Assembly: GCA_005888925.1 (NCBI GenBank)
Contig: VBCP01000276.1
Span: 1-6,770 of the forward strand
Source of the DNA: Betaproteobacteria bacterium
Lineage (GTDB): Bacteria > Pseudomonadota > Gammaproteobacteria > Burkholderiales > SG8-39
DNA length: 6,770 nucleotides
Direction: 5' to 3'
In this document: piece after piece, positions 1 through 6,336 of the stretch
Layout of the letters: each line of letters opens with the position of its first letter
Numbering within the stretch: position 1 is the first letter of the stretch
Made by a program: the position numbers and the translations under genes
The notes under the pieces: model-generated
The model's database searches: none
Told to the model about the DNA's origin: nothing
Seen by the model: the letters and a program-made list of their open reading frames with translations, nothing else

Positions 1-1
1 C

Positions 2-520
2 TTCATCGGCGTGCGCGAAGGCATGGTCGCGCTTGATGTCAGCGCCGCGGGCGGCTACACCACCGAGCTCATCGCGCGCGCCGTGGGCCCGAAGGGACGC
101 GTCTACGGGCAGACGCGCGCCCCGGATCCGCGCCAACGCCTGGCCGAGCGCGCGAAGACTGTCGGCAACATCGTGCCGGTGGTGCGCCCGTTCGAGAACC
201 CGGCACCGCCCGAGCTTGCGTCCAATGGCTTCGATCTCGTCACGCTGATGTTCAACTACCACGACTTCGGCCACATGGGCGTCGACCGCGTGCAGCTGAA
301 CCGCAACGTATTCGCCGCGCTCAAGCCCGGCGGCCTCTACGTGATCGCCGATCATTCCGGCCGCGCGGGCACCGGCATCTCTGAATCGGGCACGCTGCAT
401 CGCATCGAGGAAGCGTTCCTGCGCAAGGAAGTCGAGGCAGCCGGCTTCCAGCTTGTGGGCGAAGGCGGGTTCCTGCGCAATCCGGGGGACGAATTCGTCC
501 TCAAGTTCCGCAAGCCGTAG
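2..520 (+). CDS. Class I SAM-dependent methyltransferase, 3' part (5' end outside window)
   Basis: The reading frame is open from base 2 and ends in TAG at 518-520, so the true start lies upstream; GTG at 11 and ATG at 23 sit inside the fold and are not credible starts. The visible protein opens in the Rossmann-like SAM domain: motif I reads LDVSAAGGYTTEL, followed by an acidic/charged strand region, a motif-IV-like FDLVTLMFNYHD, and a LKPGGLYVIADHS strand. The later GTLHRIEE and KEVEAAGF helices match the predicted methyltransferase family often annotated as COG4798 (family assignment from memory). It should transfer a methyl group from S-adenosylmethionine; the acceptor is unknown. The C-terminus is odd: after FLRNPGD it passes straight to EFVLKFRKP, where relatives I recall have about 15-20 further residues, so a small in-frame loss near 488-493 is possible. 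A hairpin at 605-640 may terminate its transcript. The gene appears separate from the downstream operon. Confidence 0.85.
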   Translation, partial: FIGVREGMVALDVSAAGGYTTELIARAVGPKGRVYGQTRAPDPRQRLAERAKTVGNIVPVVRPFENPAPPELASNGFDLVTLMFNYHDFGHMGVDRVQLNRNVFAALKPGGLYVIADHSGRAGTGISESGTLHRIEEAFLRKEVEAAGFQLVGEGGFLRNPGDEFVLKFRKP

Positions 521-536
521 CGCGCCGTTCGGTCCA

Positions 537-565
537 TTGAGGCGCCGCGCCCGCGCGCGTACGAT
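537..565 (+). promoter_or_regulatory. Candidate sigma70-type promoter upstream of the dehydrogenase-importer operon
   Basis: TTGAGG at 537-542 (four of six matches to TTGACA) and TACGAT at 560-565 (four of six to TATAAT) are separated by exactly 17 bases. Transcription would start near 571-573, about 105 bases before the ATG at 676. The spacing is ideal and this is the only sizeable gap before the operon, but both boxes are imperfect and the spacer is almost pure G/C, so this is a prediction only. Confidence 0.4.
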
Positions 566-604
566 GCACCTAAGCCTCCTCCACTAACACTGGCTGGACG
601 CTTC

Positions 605-640
605 GAGGGCCCTACGGCAGCAATGCCGCGGGGCCTTTGT
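605..640 (+). terminator. GC-rich hairpin with GCAA loop and short T tract: terminator or leader attenuator
   Basis: The left arm (605-619) pairs with the right arm (624-638) around a GCAA tetraloop at 620-623. The inner five pairs are CGGCA/TGCCG. One A-C mismatch follows (614/629), then a T-G wobble and GGCCC/GGGCC pairs, closed by G-T and A-T pairs. The right arm runs into CCTTTGT, so the T tract is short. It lies 85 bases after the methyltransferase stop and could end that transcript. Because the candidate promoter at 537-565 is upstream of it, it could instead act as an attenuator in the leader of the downstream operon. The sequence does not decide between the two. Confidence 0.5.
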
Positions 641-675
641 CATTTCCGGCGGGGAAAACGCTATCCTTGCAGCGG

Positions 676-1731
676 ATGAAAATCGCCGTATTGGGCGGGG
701 GTCACGGCGCCTACGCGGCGGCGGCCGATCTTAGCGAGCAGGGCCACGAAGTCCGCCTTTGGCGGCGCGATGCCGATGCCTTCGCGCCCGTTCTCGCCAG
801 CAGCGCCATCACGCTGATCGATGAGCGCGGCACGCGCCCGGTGAAGATCGCGAGTCTCTTCACCAGCGCGGCTGACGCTGTGCACGGCGCAGAGCTGGTG
901 CTGATGCCGGGACCCGCGACTGCGCAGCCCGACATCACGCGCGCGATCGCGCCGCATCTCGAGCCCGGGCAGGTGGTGTTCATGCCGCCGGGCACCTTCG
1001 GCAGTTATGCAATGGCCAGGATGGCCGAAGCGACCGGTGTCCTATGGGCGGAGACGGGCACGCTGCCGTATCTCGCTCGCAAGCGCGGCCCGGCCGAGGT
1101 GGCGATCACCGTGCGCGCGGTGCGCCTGCCGACCGGCGTCTATCCCGCCAAGCACGCGGCCCGTGCATTGGCGGTGATCAGCAAAGCGTATCCGTCGGTC
1201 GAGCCCTGCGGCAACGCGCTGTCCGGCGCGCTGATGAACGCCGGGCCGATCATCCATCCGCCGCTGATCCTGATGAACGCGGCGCCGCTCGAGCACTTCG
1301 AGCGCTGGGACATCCACAACGAGGGCACCCAGCCTTCGGTGCGCGCGGTGACCAGCCGGCTCGACGCCGAAAGAATCGAAATACGCGAGGCGCTGGGGCT
1401 GCGTGCGCCGCATTTTCCGCTGGCCGACCACTACACCAGCGATCGCTGGATGTATGGCGATGCGCACAAGAAGCTCGTCAAGTCTGGCGACTGGCGCGAG
1501 AAAATCGAGCTGCACAACCACCGCTACATGACCGAGGACGTGGTGCTCGGCCTCGCGTTCCTCGTCTCGGTGGCGCGCTGGACGCACGTGCTGGCGCCGA
1601 TCGCGGAGGGTTTGCTCGCCATAGGTGGCGCGATCCTCGGCAAGGACCTCCTGCGTGGCGAGCGTACGCTGGAGGCGCTCGGGCTCGCACAGTGCTCGCA
1701 CGAGGAGCTTTTCCGGTTGCTCGAAGGATGA
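676..1731 (+). CDS. NAD(P)-dependent octopine/nopaline dehydrogenase family oxidoreductase
   Basis: 351 residues, close to the usual family length of roughly 350-400. The ATG at 676 is chosen because it begins directly with the first beta strand of the Rossmann fold: MKIAVLGGGHGAYAAAADL with GxGxxA-type glycines at residues 7-11. A TTG 13 codons upstream lies inside the hairpin and adds nothing conserved. The C-terminal opine-dehydrogenase domain has the hallmark NAGPIIHPP segment; His194 probably corresponds to the catalytic histidine of octopine-type dehydrogenases. It also has HNHRYMTEDV (281-289), with an acidic pair likely near the active site. Known members reductively condense an amino acid with a 2-oxo acid to an opine, or run the reverse oxidation; many bacterial relatives have unknown substrates. 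No strong Shine-Dalgarno is visible. The stop overlaps the next start (ATGA), implying translational coupling. The gene shows no sign of the deletions seen in its neighbours. Family call firm; substrate unknown. Confidence 0.88.
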   Translation: MKIAVLGGGHGAYAAAADLSEQGHEVRLWRRDADAFAPVLASSAITLIDERGTRPVKIASLFTSAADAVHGAELVLMPGPATAQPDITRAIAPHLEPGQVVFMPPGTFGSYAMARMAEATGVLWAETGTLPYLARKRGPAEVAITVRAVRLPTGVYPAKHAARALAVISKAYPSVEPCGNALSGALMNAGPIIHPPLILMNAAPLEHFERWDIHNEGTQPSVRAVTSRLDAERIEIREALGLRAPHFPLADHYTSDRWMYGDAHKKLVKSGDWREKIELHNHRYMTEDVVLGLAFLVSVARWTHVLAPIAEGLLAIGGAILGKDLLRGERTLEALGLAQCSHEELFRLLEG

Positions 1732-2618
1732 AGATCGCTGCGGTCGGCGCGGGACGCATGGGCCGCGGCATCGCGCTCGCCTTTGCCTACGCCGGCCACG
1801 AGGTCGCGCTCGTCGACCTCAAGGTTCGGGACAATTGGGATCAGTTGCGCGACGACGCGATGGCCGAGATGCAGGCGAGCCTCGCGATGCTGGCCGAGCT
1901 CGGCGCCATGCCGGCGGATGCGATTGAGCGGGTCATGGGCAGGATCAAGCCGTACCCGCAAACCGAGGCGCGCGTCCTCAGCCAGGCTGAGATCATCTTC
2001 GAAGCCGTGCCGGAGACGATCGAGGCGAAGCGCGATGCCTTCGCGCGTATCTGCGAGCTTGCGTCGCCCGAAGCGGTGCTGGCGTCGACCACGTCGACCC
2101 CGGCCTACCTCATCCCGCTGGTCGAGCTCTCCGTGCATCCGGGGACGAGCAAGGCGGTGGTGGAGATGCTGCGCCAGTTGCTCGAGGACGCGGGCAAGGT
2201 ACCGGTGGTGTGCGGGCCGACGCCGGGCTACATCGTGCCGCGGCTGCAGGCGCTCGTCATGAACGAGGCCGCGCGCATGGTGGAGGAGGGCGCGGCGAGC
2301 GCCGAGGACATCGACAAGGCGACGCGCTACGGCCTGGGGCTGCGCTTCGCCGCGATCGGGGTGATCGAGTTCATCGACTATGGCGGCAACGACATCCTCT
2401 ACTATGCGAGCCAGTACCTCGCGCGTACGGTGAGCGCCGAGCGCTACACGGCGCCGCAAAACGTGCAAAGATTGATGCGCGAGGGGCATCTCGGCCTGAA
2501 GAGCGGCCAGGGCTTTTATGATTACCGCAGCCGCGACACGCGCGCGTACCGCAAGGACGTGCTCGAGCGCACGCTGCGAGAACTGCGGCAGTCGGGCCTG
2601 TTCCGGCCGCCGCGCTAG
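1728..2618 (+). CDS. 3-hydroxyacyl-CoA dehydrogenase family protein lacking the catalytic His-x-x-Asn segment
   Basis: 296 residues. The N-terminal NAD-binding domain starts AAVGAGRMGRGIALAFAYAG (GxGxxG at residues 7-12), with Asp30 at the end of the second strand as expected for NAD. It continues through IIFEAVPE (89-96) to LASTTST (118-124). The C-terminal dimerisation domain has VPVVCGPTPGYIVPRLQ (158-174), the DIDKATRYGLGLRF helix (194-207) and GLKSGQGFYDY (256-266). Between Thr124 and PAYLIPLVELS, relatives carry about 25 residues ending in an H-x-x-N-P motif (HFFNP or HWLNP) that provides the catalytic His and Asn. Here only the Pro of that motif remains, so the frame is open but the enzyme should be inactive if the sequence is correct. 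The junction near 2099 sits at a tandem GTCGACC (2084-2090, 2093-2099). The family oxidises 3-hydroxyacyl-CoA; this subgroup resembles carnitine/hydroxyacid-type dehydrogenases, so the substrate is uncertain. The start overlaps the preceding stop, with AAGG directly before it and no well-spaced ribosome site, so coupling is likely. Confidence 0.8.
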   Translation: MKIAAVGAGRMGRGIALAFAYAGHEVALVDLKVRDNWDQLRDDAMAEMQASLAMLAELGAMPADAIERVMGRIKPYPQTEARVLSQAEIIFEAVPETIEAKRDAFARICELASPEAVLASTTSTPAYLIPLVELSVHPGTSKAVVEMLRQLLEDAGKVPVVCGPTPGYIVPRLQALVMNEAARMVEEGAASAEDIDKATRYGLGLRFAAIGVIEFIDYGGNDILYYASQYLARTVSAERYTAPQNVQRLMREGHLGLKSGQGFYDYRSRDTRAYRKDVLERTLRELRQSGLFRPPR

Positions 2619-2625
2619 ACCTACT

Positions 2626-2634
2626 GGAGGAGGA
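2626..2634 (+). promoter_or_regulatory. Strong Shine-Dalgarno for the binding-protein gene
   Basis: GGAGGAGGA lies just ahead of the ATG at 2639, with the GGAGG core ending 8 bases before it. It is the best ribosome binding site in the window. It fixes the start of the periplasmic binding protein and fits the need to make this component in excess over the membrane parts. It occupies the 20-base gap after the dehydrogenase stop. Confidence 0.8.
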
Positions 2635-2638
2635 CGCA

Positions 2639-3741
2639 ATGAAATTCAGAATCGCTGCCGCCGCGCTGGCGCTCGGATTCGCCGCCGCCGCGGCGCACGC
2701 GGAAATCGTGGTCGGCGTCTCGCTCGGCATCACCGGCCCCGGTGCATCGCTCGGCGTGCACTACCGCAACGCCTTCCAGCTGATGGGCAAGACGGTGGGC
2801 GGCGAGCCGGTGCGCTTCATCATCCTGGACGACGCCTCCGACCCCACCAACGCGGCGAAGAACGCGCGCAAGCTGATCTCCGAAGACAAGGCCGACGTGC
2901 TGCTGGGCTCGAATGGCGTGCCCTCCGCGGTGCAGATGGCGCAGGCCGCCGCCGAGGCCAAGATCCCGATGCTGGTGATGACACCGGCGGTGCTCACGGG
3001 GAACGTGCTGCACTGGTCGTTCGTCGTGCCGCAGCCGACCGAGCTCATGATGAGCGCGGTCGCCGAGCAGCTGAAGGCGCACGGCGTGAAGACCGTGGGC
3101 TACATCGGCTACACCGACACCTGGGGCGACCTCGTCTACAAGGCGATCCAGTCGCATGCCAACGCCTACGGCTTCAAGGTGGTGACCGACGAGCGCTATG
3201 CGCGCTCCGACACCAGCGTCACCGGCCAGGTGCTGCGCCTCATGTCGGCGAATCCCGATGCGATCGTGGTCGGCGGCTCGGGCACCGGCGCGGCGCTGCC
3301 GCACGTGGCGCTCGTCGAGCGCGGCTACAAGAAAGGCATCTACCACAACCATGGCACGGTGAACGCCGAGTTCATCAAGGTCGGCGGCAAGGCGGTGACC
3401 GGCGCCATTGCGCCTACGGGTCCGCTCGTGGTGCCCGAGGAATTGCCCGACAGTTTCGCCACCAAGAAGGTGTCACTCGACTTCACCAAGCGCTCTATGC
3501 GTATGACGGCTACCTGCTGCTCGACGCCGCGGCGCCTGAAGCGCTCAAGAAGGGCAAGCCCGGCACGCCGGAATTCCGCGAAGCGCTGCGCAGCGCGCTC
3601 GAGAACGTGAAGAACGTCGTCGGCACGCACGGCGTCTATACGATGCATCCGCAGAACCACAACGGGCTCGACGAGCGCGCCCGGGTGCTGGTGCAGGTGG
3701 AGAACGGGGCCTGGCATCTTCTGAAGGCCAAGGGCCAGTAG
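2639..3741 (+). pseudogene. Periplasmic binding protein of a Liv/HAAT-type ABC importer, disrupted near 3490
   Basis: Type 1 periplasmic binding protein (LivK/LivJ-like fold) that would capture the solute for the downstream permeases. Residues 1-21 form a signal peptide (MKFRIAAAALAL..., cleavage after AHA), with no lipobox cysteine, so the product is soluble and periplasmic. The mature part begins EIVVGVSLGITGPGASLG, typical of the family, and continues through LLGSNGVPSA, GYIGYTDTWGD and AIVVGGSGTGAALPH. The starting frame is good to VSLDFTK (3470-3490), then becomes Arg-rich nonsense ending at 3610. Family sequence resumes in the next frame at YAYDGYLLLDAA (from about 3496) and ends LKAKGQ at TAG 3739-3741. 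The usual 14-16 residues between these blocks (a YGxGSRN-like stretch) are missing, so this is a short deletion rather than a one-base slip. Start fixed by the GGAGGAGGA at 2626. Either a genuine pseudogene or a sequence error. Confidence 0.85.
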
Positions 3742-3757
3742 AAAAGCAAGACCGGCA

Positions 3758-4676
3758 GTGACCGCGGACATCGTCCTGTGGCTGGCGCAGGACGGCATCA
3801 CCAACGGCGCGATCTACGCCCTGCTCGCGCTCGCGCTGTTGCTGGTCTTCTCCGTCACGCGGGTCATCTTCGTGCCGCAGGGAGAGTTCATCTCCTACGC
3901 GGCGCTGTCGCTTGCGCTGCTGCAGGCGGGACAGGTGCCCGGCGTGGTGTACGTGCTGGTCGGTGGCGGCCTGCTTGCCGCCCTCTTCGATACCGGAGCG
4001 GCGCTGCGCGATAAGGCGCTTGGCCGGCTTCCCTGGATCCTGCTTGGATACATCGCGCTGCCCTGCGCCATGGCGGCGCTCGCCTGGTGGGCCGCGCCGC
4101 GCAAGCTGGACCTCGTATGGCAGGTGCTTATCGTCCTCGGGCTGGTTGTGCCTGCTGTTCATCGCCTCGATGGCGGTGCACTACGTGCTGACCGGATTGG
4201 GCCTCGTGTTCTTCGGCGGCGAGGGCCTGCGCTCGGCGGCGTTCTCCGACGTGAGCTTCAAGGTAGGCGTGCTCCAGATCAGCACGCAAAGCCTGCTCGT
4301 GCTCGTGGCGAGCGTGCTGGTGATGGCGGCGCTGTGGCTCTTCTTCGGTCGCTCGATCTACGGCAAGGCGCTGCGCGCGACCGCGGTCAACCGCGTCGGC
4401 GCACGGCTGGTCGGCATCCGCACCGAGCTCGCCGGCAGCCTGAGCCTCCTGCTCGCCGCCTTCATCGGCGCGCTCTCGGGCATTCTCATCTCGCCGATCA
4501 CCACGATCTACTACGACACCGGTTTCCTCATCGGACTGAAAGGCTTCGTCGGCGCAATTCTCGGCGGCATGGCGAGCTATCCGCTGGCGGTGCTCTTCGC
4601 CATCATCATCCCGCCGCTCATCTGGCTGTCGCTGCGCTCGCGCCACGTCGAGGAAGACGAGGAGGAGAGCGAGTGA
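3758..4676 (+). pseudogene. livH: LivH-type permease of the ABC importer, frameshifted near 4145 and short near 4595
   Basis: Inner-membrane permease subunit of the branched-chain amino acid type importer. The GTG at 3758 is the start, 16 bases after the binding-protein stop, with only weak purine-rich sequence ahead. The first frame gives GITNGAIYALLALALLLVFSVTRV and VPQGEFISYAALSLALLQ, the characteristic LivH N-terminus, and stays sensible to VLIVLGLV (about 4146). The family sequence resumes in another frame at CLLFIASMAVHYVLTGLGLV (from about 4149) and continues through GKALRATAVNRVGARLVGI and GALSGILISPITTIYYDTGF to RSRHVEEDEEESE, TGA at 4674-4676. The roughly 20 residues usually found at the switch are absent. 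A second gap is in frame: SYPLAVL passes directly to FAIIIPPLIWLSL (about 4593-4598), omitting the last amphipathic/transmembrane stretch (ESFxSFxxSAFKEVIVF-like in relatives). As written no functional LivH could be made. Confidence 0.82.
4661..4669 (+). promoter_or_regulatory. Shine-Dalgarno inside the end of livH for the livM GTG start
   Basis: GGAGGAGAG, within the acidic C-terminal codons of livH, has its GGAGG core ending 7 bases before the GTG at 4673. That GTG overlaps the livH stop as GTGA. This supports GTG 4673 as the LivM start and translational coupling of the two permeases. Confidence 0.7.
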
Positions 4677-5362
4677 TCCCGGCGCGCGCCGCGCTGGCGA
4701 CCTTCATCGCCTTCATCGCCGTGGCGCCTTTCATCCTGCCGGAGTTCCACGTCGCGCTCCTCAATTACATCGCCCTTGCGACGATGGTGAGCCTGGGGCT
4801 CGTGCTCCTCACCGGCATCGCCGGCGTGATGTCGTTCGGCCAGCAGGTCTTCGCCGGCATCGCTGCCTACACCACGGCGGTCATCACGACCAAGTACGGC
4901 GGCTCGCCCTGGCTCGCTCTCATAGTTGGATTGGCCCTCGTGGCGCTGGTCGCGCTATTTCTGGGCGCCATCACGCTGCGCCTGTCGGGCCATTACCTGC
5001 CGATCTCGACCATCGCCTGGGGCATCGCGATCTACTTCCTGTTCGGCAACCTCGAGCTCTTCGGCAAGTACACCGGCGTGCCCGACGTGCCGCGCCTCGC
5101 GGGCGCCACCGTCACCTACTACGTGATCTGGGCTGCGACGCTCGCGCTGCTGATTGCATCGGCCAATCTGCTCGACTCGCGCACCGGGCGCGCGATCCGC
5201 GCGCTGCGCTTCCGCGGCGTGATGGCGGAGAGCTTCGGCGTCGACGTGCTGCGCCTGAAAAACATCGTGTTCCTCTACGCGGCGCTCTTCGCCGGCCTCT
5301 CGGGCTGGCTCTACGCGCATTACCTGCGCTTCGTCAGCCCGAGCGCGTTGCGTCGATCCTGA
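4673..5362 (+). pseudogene. livM: LivM-type permease (N-terminal part of a LivM-LivG fusion), frameshifted near 5346
   Basis: Second inner-membrane permease of the importer. From GTG 4673 it gives a hydrophobic first helix (ATFIAFIAVAPFILPEF) and the LivM hallmark SLGLVLLTGIAGVMSFGQQ...AYTTA. Further matches are ITLRLSGHYLPISTIAWGIA, NLLDSRTGRAIRALRF, ESFGVDVLRLKN and LSGWLYAHYLRFVSPS. It then hits TGA at 5360-5362 after a few unrelated residues. The LivM C-terminus resumes in the next frame from about 5347 (VASILTFLKEYLKGMVPSGL, then GNYEIVVFGVLMMLLL). About 30 residues normally lie between these points, including the PFSLNxSIEYLLMAVxGGxG-type helix; they are missing, so a deletion out of frame is the simplest reading. 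In the intact form this frame would continue without a stop into the LivG ATPase. The substrate is probably an amino acid or related small acid/amide; Liv-type systems are broad, so specificity is not inferred. Confidence 0.82.
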
Positions 5363-5388
5363 CCTTCCTCAAGGAGTATCTGAAGGGC

Positions 5389-6336
5389 ATGGTGCCGAGC
5401 GGTCTGGGCGCGAGCGGCAACTACGAGATCGTGGTGTTCGGCGTGCTGATGATGCTGCTCCTGCACCGCGCCTCGAGCGGGCTCGCGCCGGTGCTTGCGC
5501 GCTGGGCGATCCGGCCGCATCGCCGGCACATCGCGCTCGAAGCCCCGGCACTCGCCCGCCGCAGCCAGCCAGCCGCGGGTGCACCACTACTGGAAGTGAG
5601 GAATGCCGCCAAGCGGTTCGGCGGCCTGGTCGCGGTGCACGAGCTGTCGTTCGAGATACGCGCGGGCGAGATCCTCGGCCTGATCGGGCCGAATGGCGCG
5701 GGCAAGAGCACGATGTTCAATCTCATCACCGGCGTGCTGCCCGCCGACGGCGGCGAGATCGTCTTTCAGGGCGAGCGCATCGATGGCCTCGTGCCGAGCG
5801 CCATCGCGCGCCGCGGCATCGCCCGCACTTTCCAGCACGTGAACCTCGTCGGCACGATGTCGGTGCTCGAGAATGTCGCGCTCGGCGCCCACTTGCGCGG
5901 CCGCCGCGGCACGCTGCGGGCGATGCTGCGTGCCGAGCGCGCCGAGGAGGCGCAGCTGCTCGCCGAGGCGGCCCGCCAGGTCGAGCGCGTCGGCCTGACG
6001 GCACAGCTGCACGACGCGGCCGGCAGCCTGCCGCTCGGGCAGCAGCGATTGGTGGAGATCGCGCGCGCGCTGAGCGCCGATCCGACGCTGCTGCTGCTCG
6101 ACGAGCCGGCAGCGGGTCTGCGCTACGCGGAGAAGCAGGCGCTCGCCGCGCTGCTGCGCCGCTTGCGCGGCGAGGCGATGAGCATCCTGCTCGTCGAGCA
6201 CGACATGGAGTTCGTCATGGGCCTGGTCGATCGCCTGGTGGTGATGGACTTCGGCGAGAAGCTCGCCGAGGGCCTGCCGGCGGCGGTGCAGGCGAATCCC
6301 GCGGTGATGGAAGCCTACCTCGGAGGCGTGGAGTGA
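5389..6336 (+). CDS. livG: LivG-type ATPase domain carrying the LivM C-terminal tail (remainder of a LivMG fusion)
   Basis: The frame is open from before 5347 and codes first for the end of LivM (GNYEIVVFGVLMMLLLHRA). A linker of about 30 residues follows, and the ATP-binding cassette starts near residue 67 (LLEVRNAAKRFGG). Numbering from ATG 5389: Walker A GPNGAGKST (100-108), Q-loop Gln149 in RTFQHVNL, signature SLPLGQQR (213-220), Walker B LLLLDEP (234-240) and H-loop His271 in LLVEHDMEF. The end, MDFGEKLAEGLP...VMEAYLGG, is typical of LivG. The D-loop reads AAGLRYAEK, where relatives usually have Asn after AAGL, a possible small defect. No start codon with a ribosome site lies at the cassette boundary, so the ATPase is best read as the C-terminal half of a permease-ATPase fusion, a form found in Burkholderiales. 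ATG 5389 is only the first ATG after the frame break; an AAGGAG at 5371-5376 could allow re-initiation. It powers transport from the cytoplasmic face. Confidence 0.85.
   Translation: MVPSGLGASGNYEIVVFGVLMMLLLHRASSGLAPVLARWAIRPHRRHIALEAPALARRSQPAAGAPLLEVRNAAKRFGGLVAVHELSFEIRAGEILGLIGPNGAGKSTMFNLITGVLPADGGEIVFQGERIDGLVPSAIARRGIARTFQHVNLVGTMSVLENVALGAHLRGRRGTLRAMLRAERAEEAQLLAEAARQVERVGLTAQLHDAAGSLPLGQQRLVEIARALSADPTLLLLDEPAAGLRYAEKQALAALLRRLRGEAMSILLVEHDMEFVMGLVDRLVVMDFGEKLAEGLPAAVQANPAVMEAYLGGVE

Noticed and set aside
637..639. TTG 637 as start of the octopine-type dehydrogenase
   Set aside because: It lies in the right arm of the hairpin, has no ribosome site, and adds 13 residues before the first Rossmann strand that match nothing in the family.
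2084..2099. Tandem GTCGACC as an operator or repeat element
   Set aside because: It consists of only two short copies within the coding sequence, reading as Ser-Thr-Thr-Ser-Thr codons typical of the protein motif. It is noted only as possible junction microhomology.
1524..2639. Long minus-strand open frame opposite the two dehydrogenases (and similar long antisense frames elsewhere)
   Set aside because: The translation is Arg/His-rich with no recognisable domain, and the plus strand has clear family motifs. It is a normal shadow in GC-rich DNA.
3480..3500. Programmed ribosomal frameshift in the binding-protein gene
   Set aside because: There is no slippery heptamer or downstream pseudoknot evident. 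Conserved residues are missing at the switch, and similar breaks occur in the next two genes.
5085..5120. Possible further small loss in LivM between VPDVPRL and TYYVIW
   Set aside because: The loop is a few residues shorter than typical LivM proteins, but it is variable in length in this family and the frame is intact, so the evidence is too weak.
5389..5391. ATG 5389 as the genuine start of an independent LivG
   Set aside because: It lies inside recognisable LivM C-terminal sequence, and the same frame is open further upstream with LivM residues, so it is merely the first ATG after the frame break.
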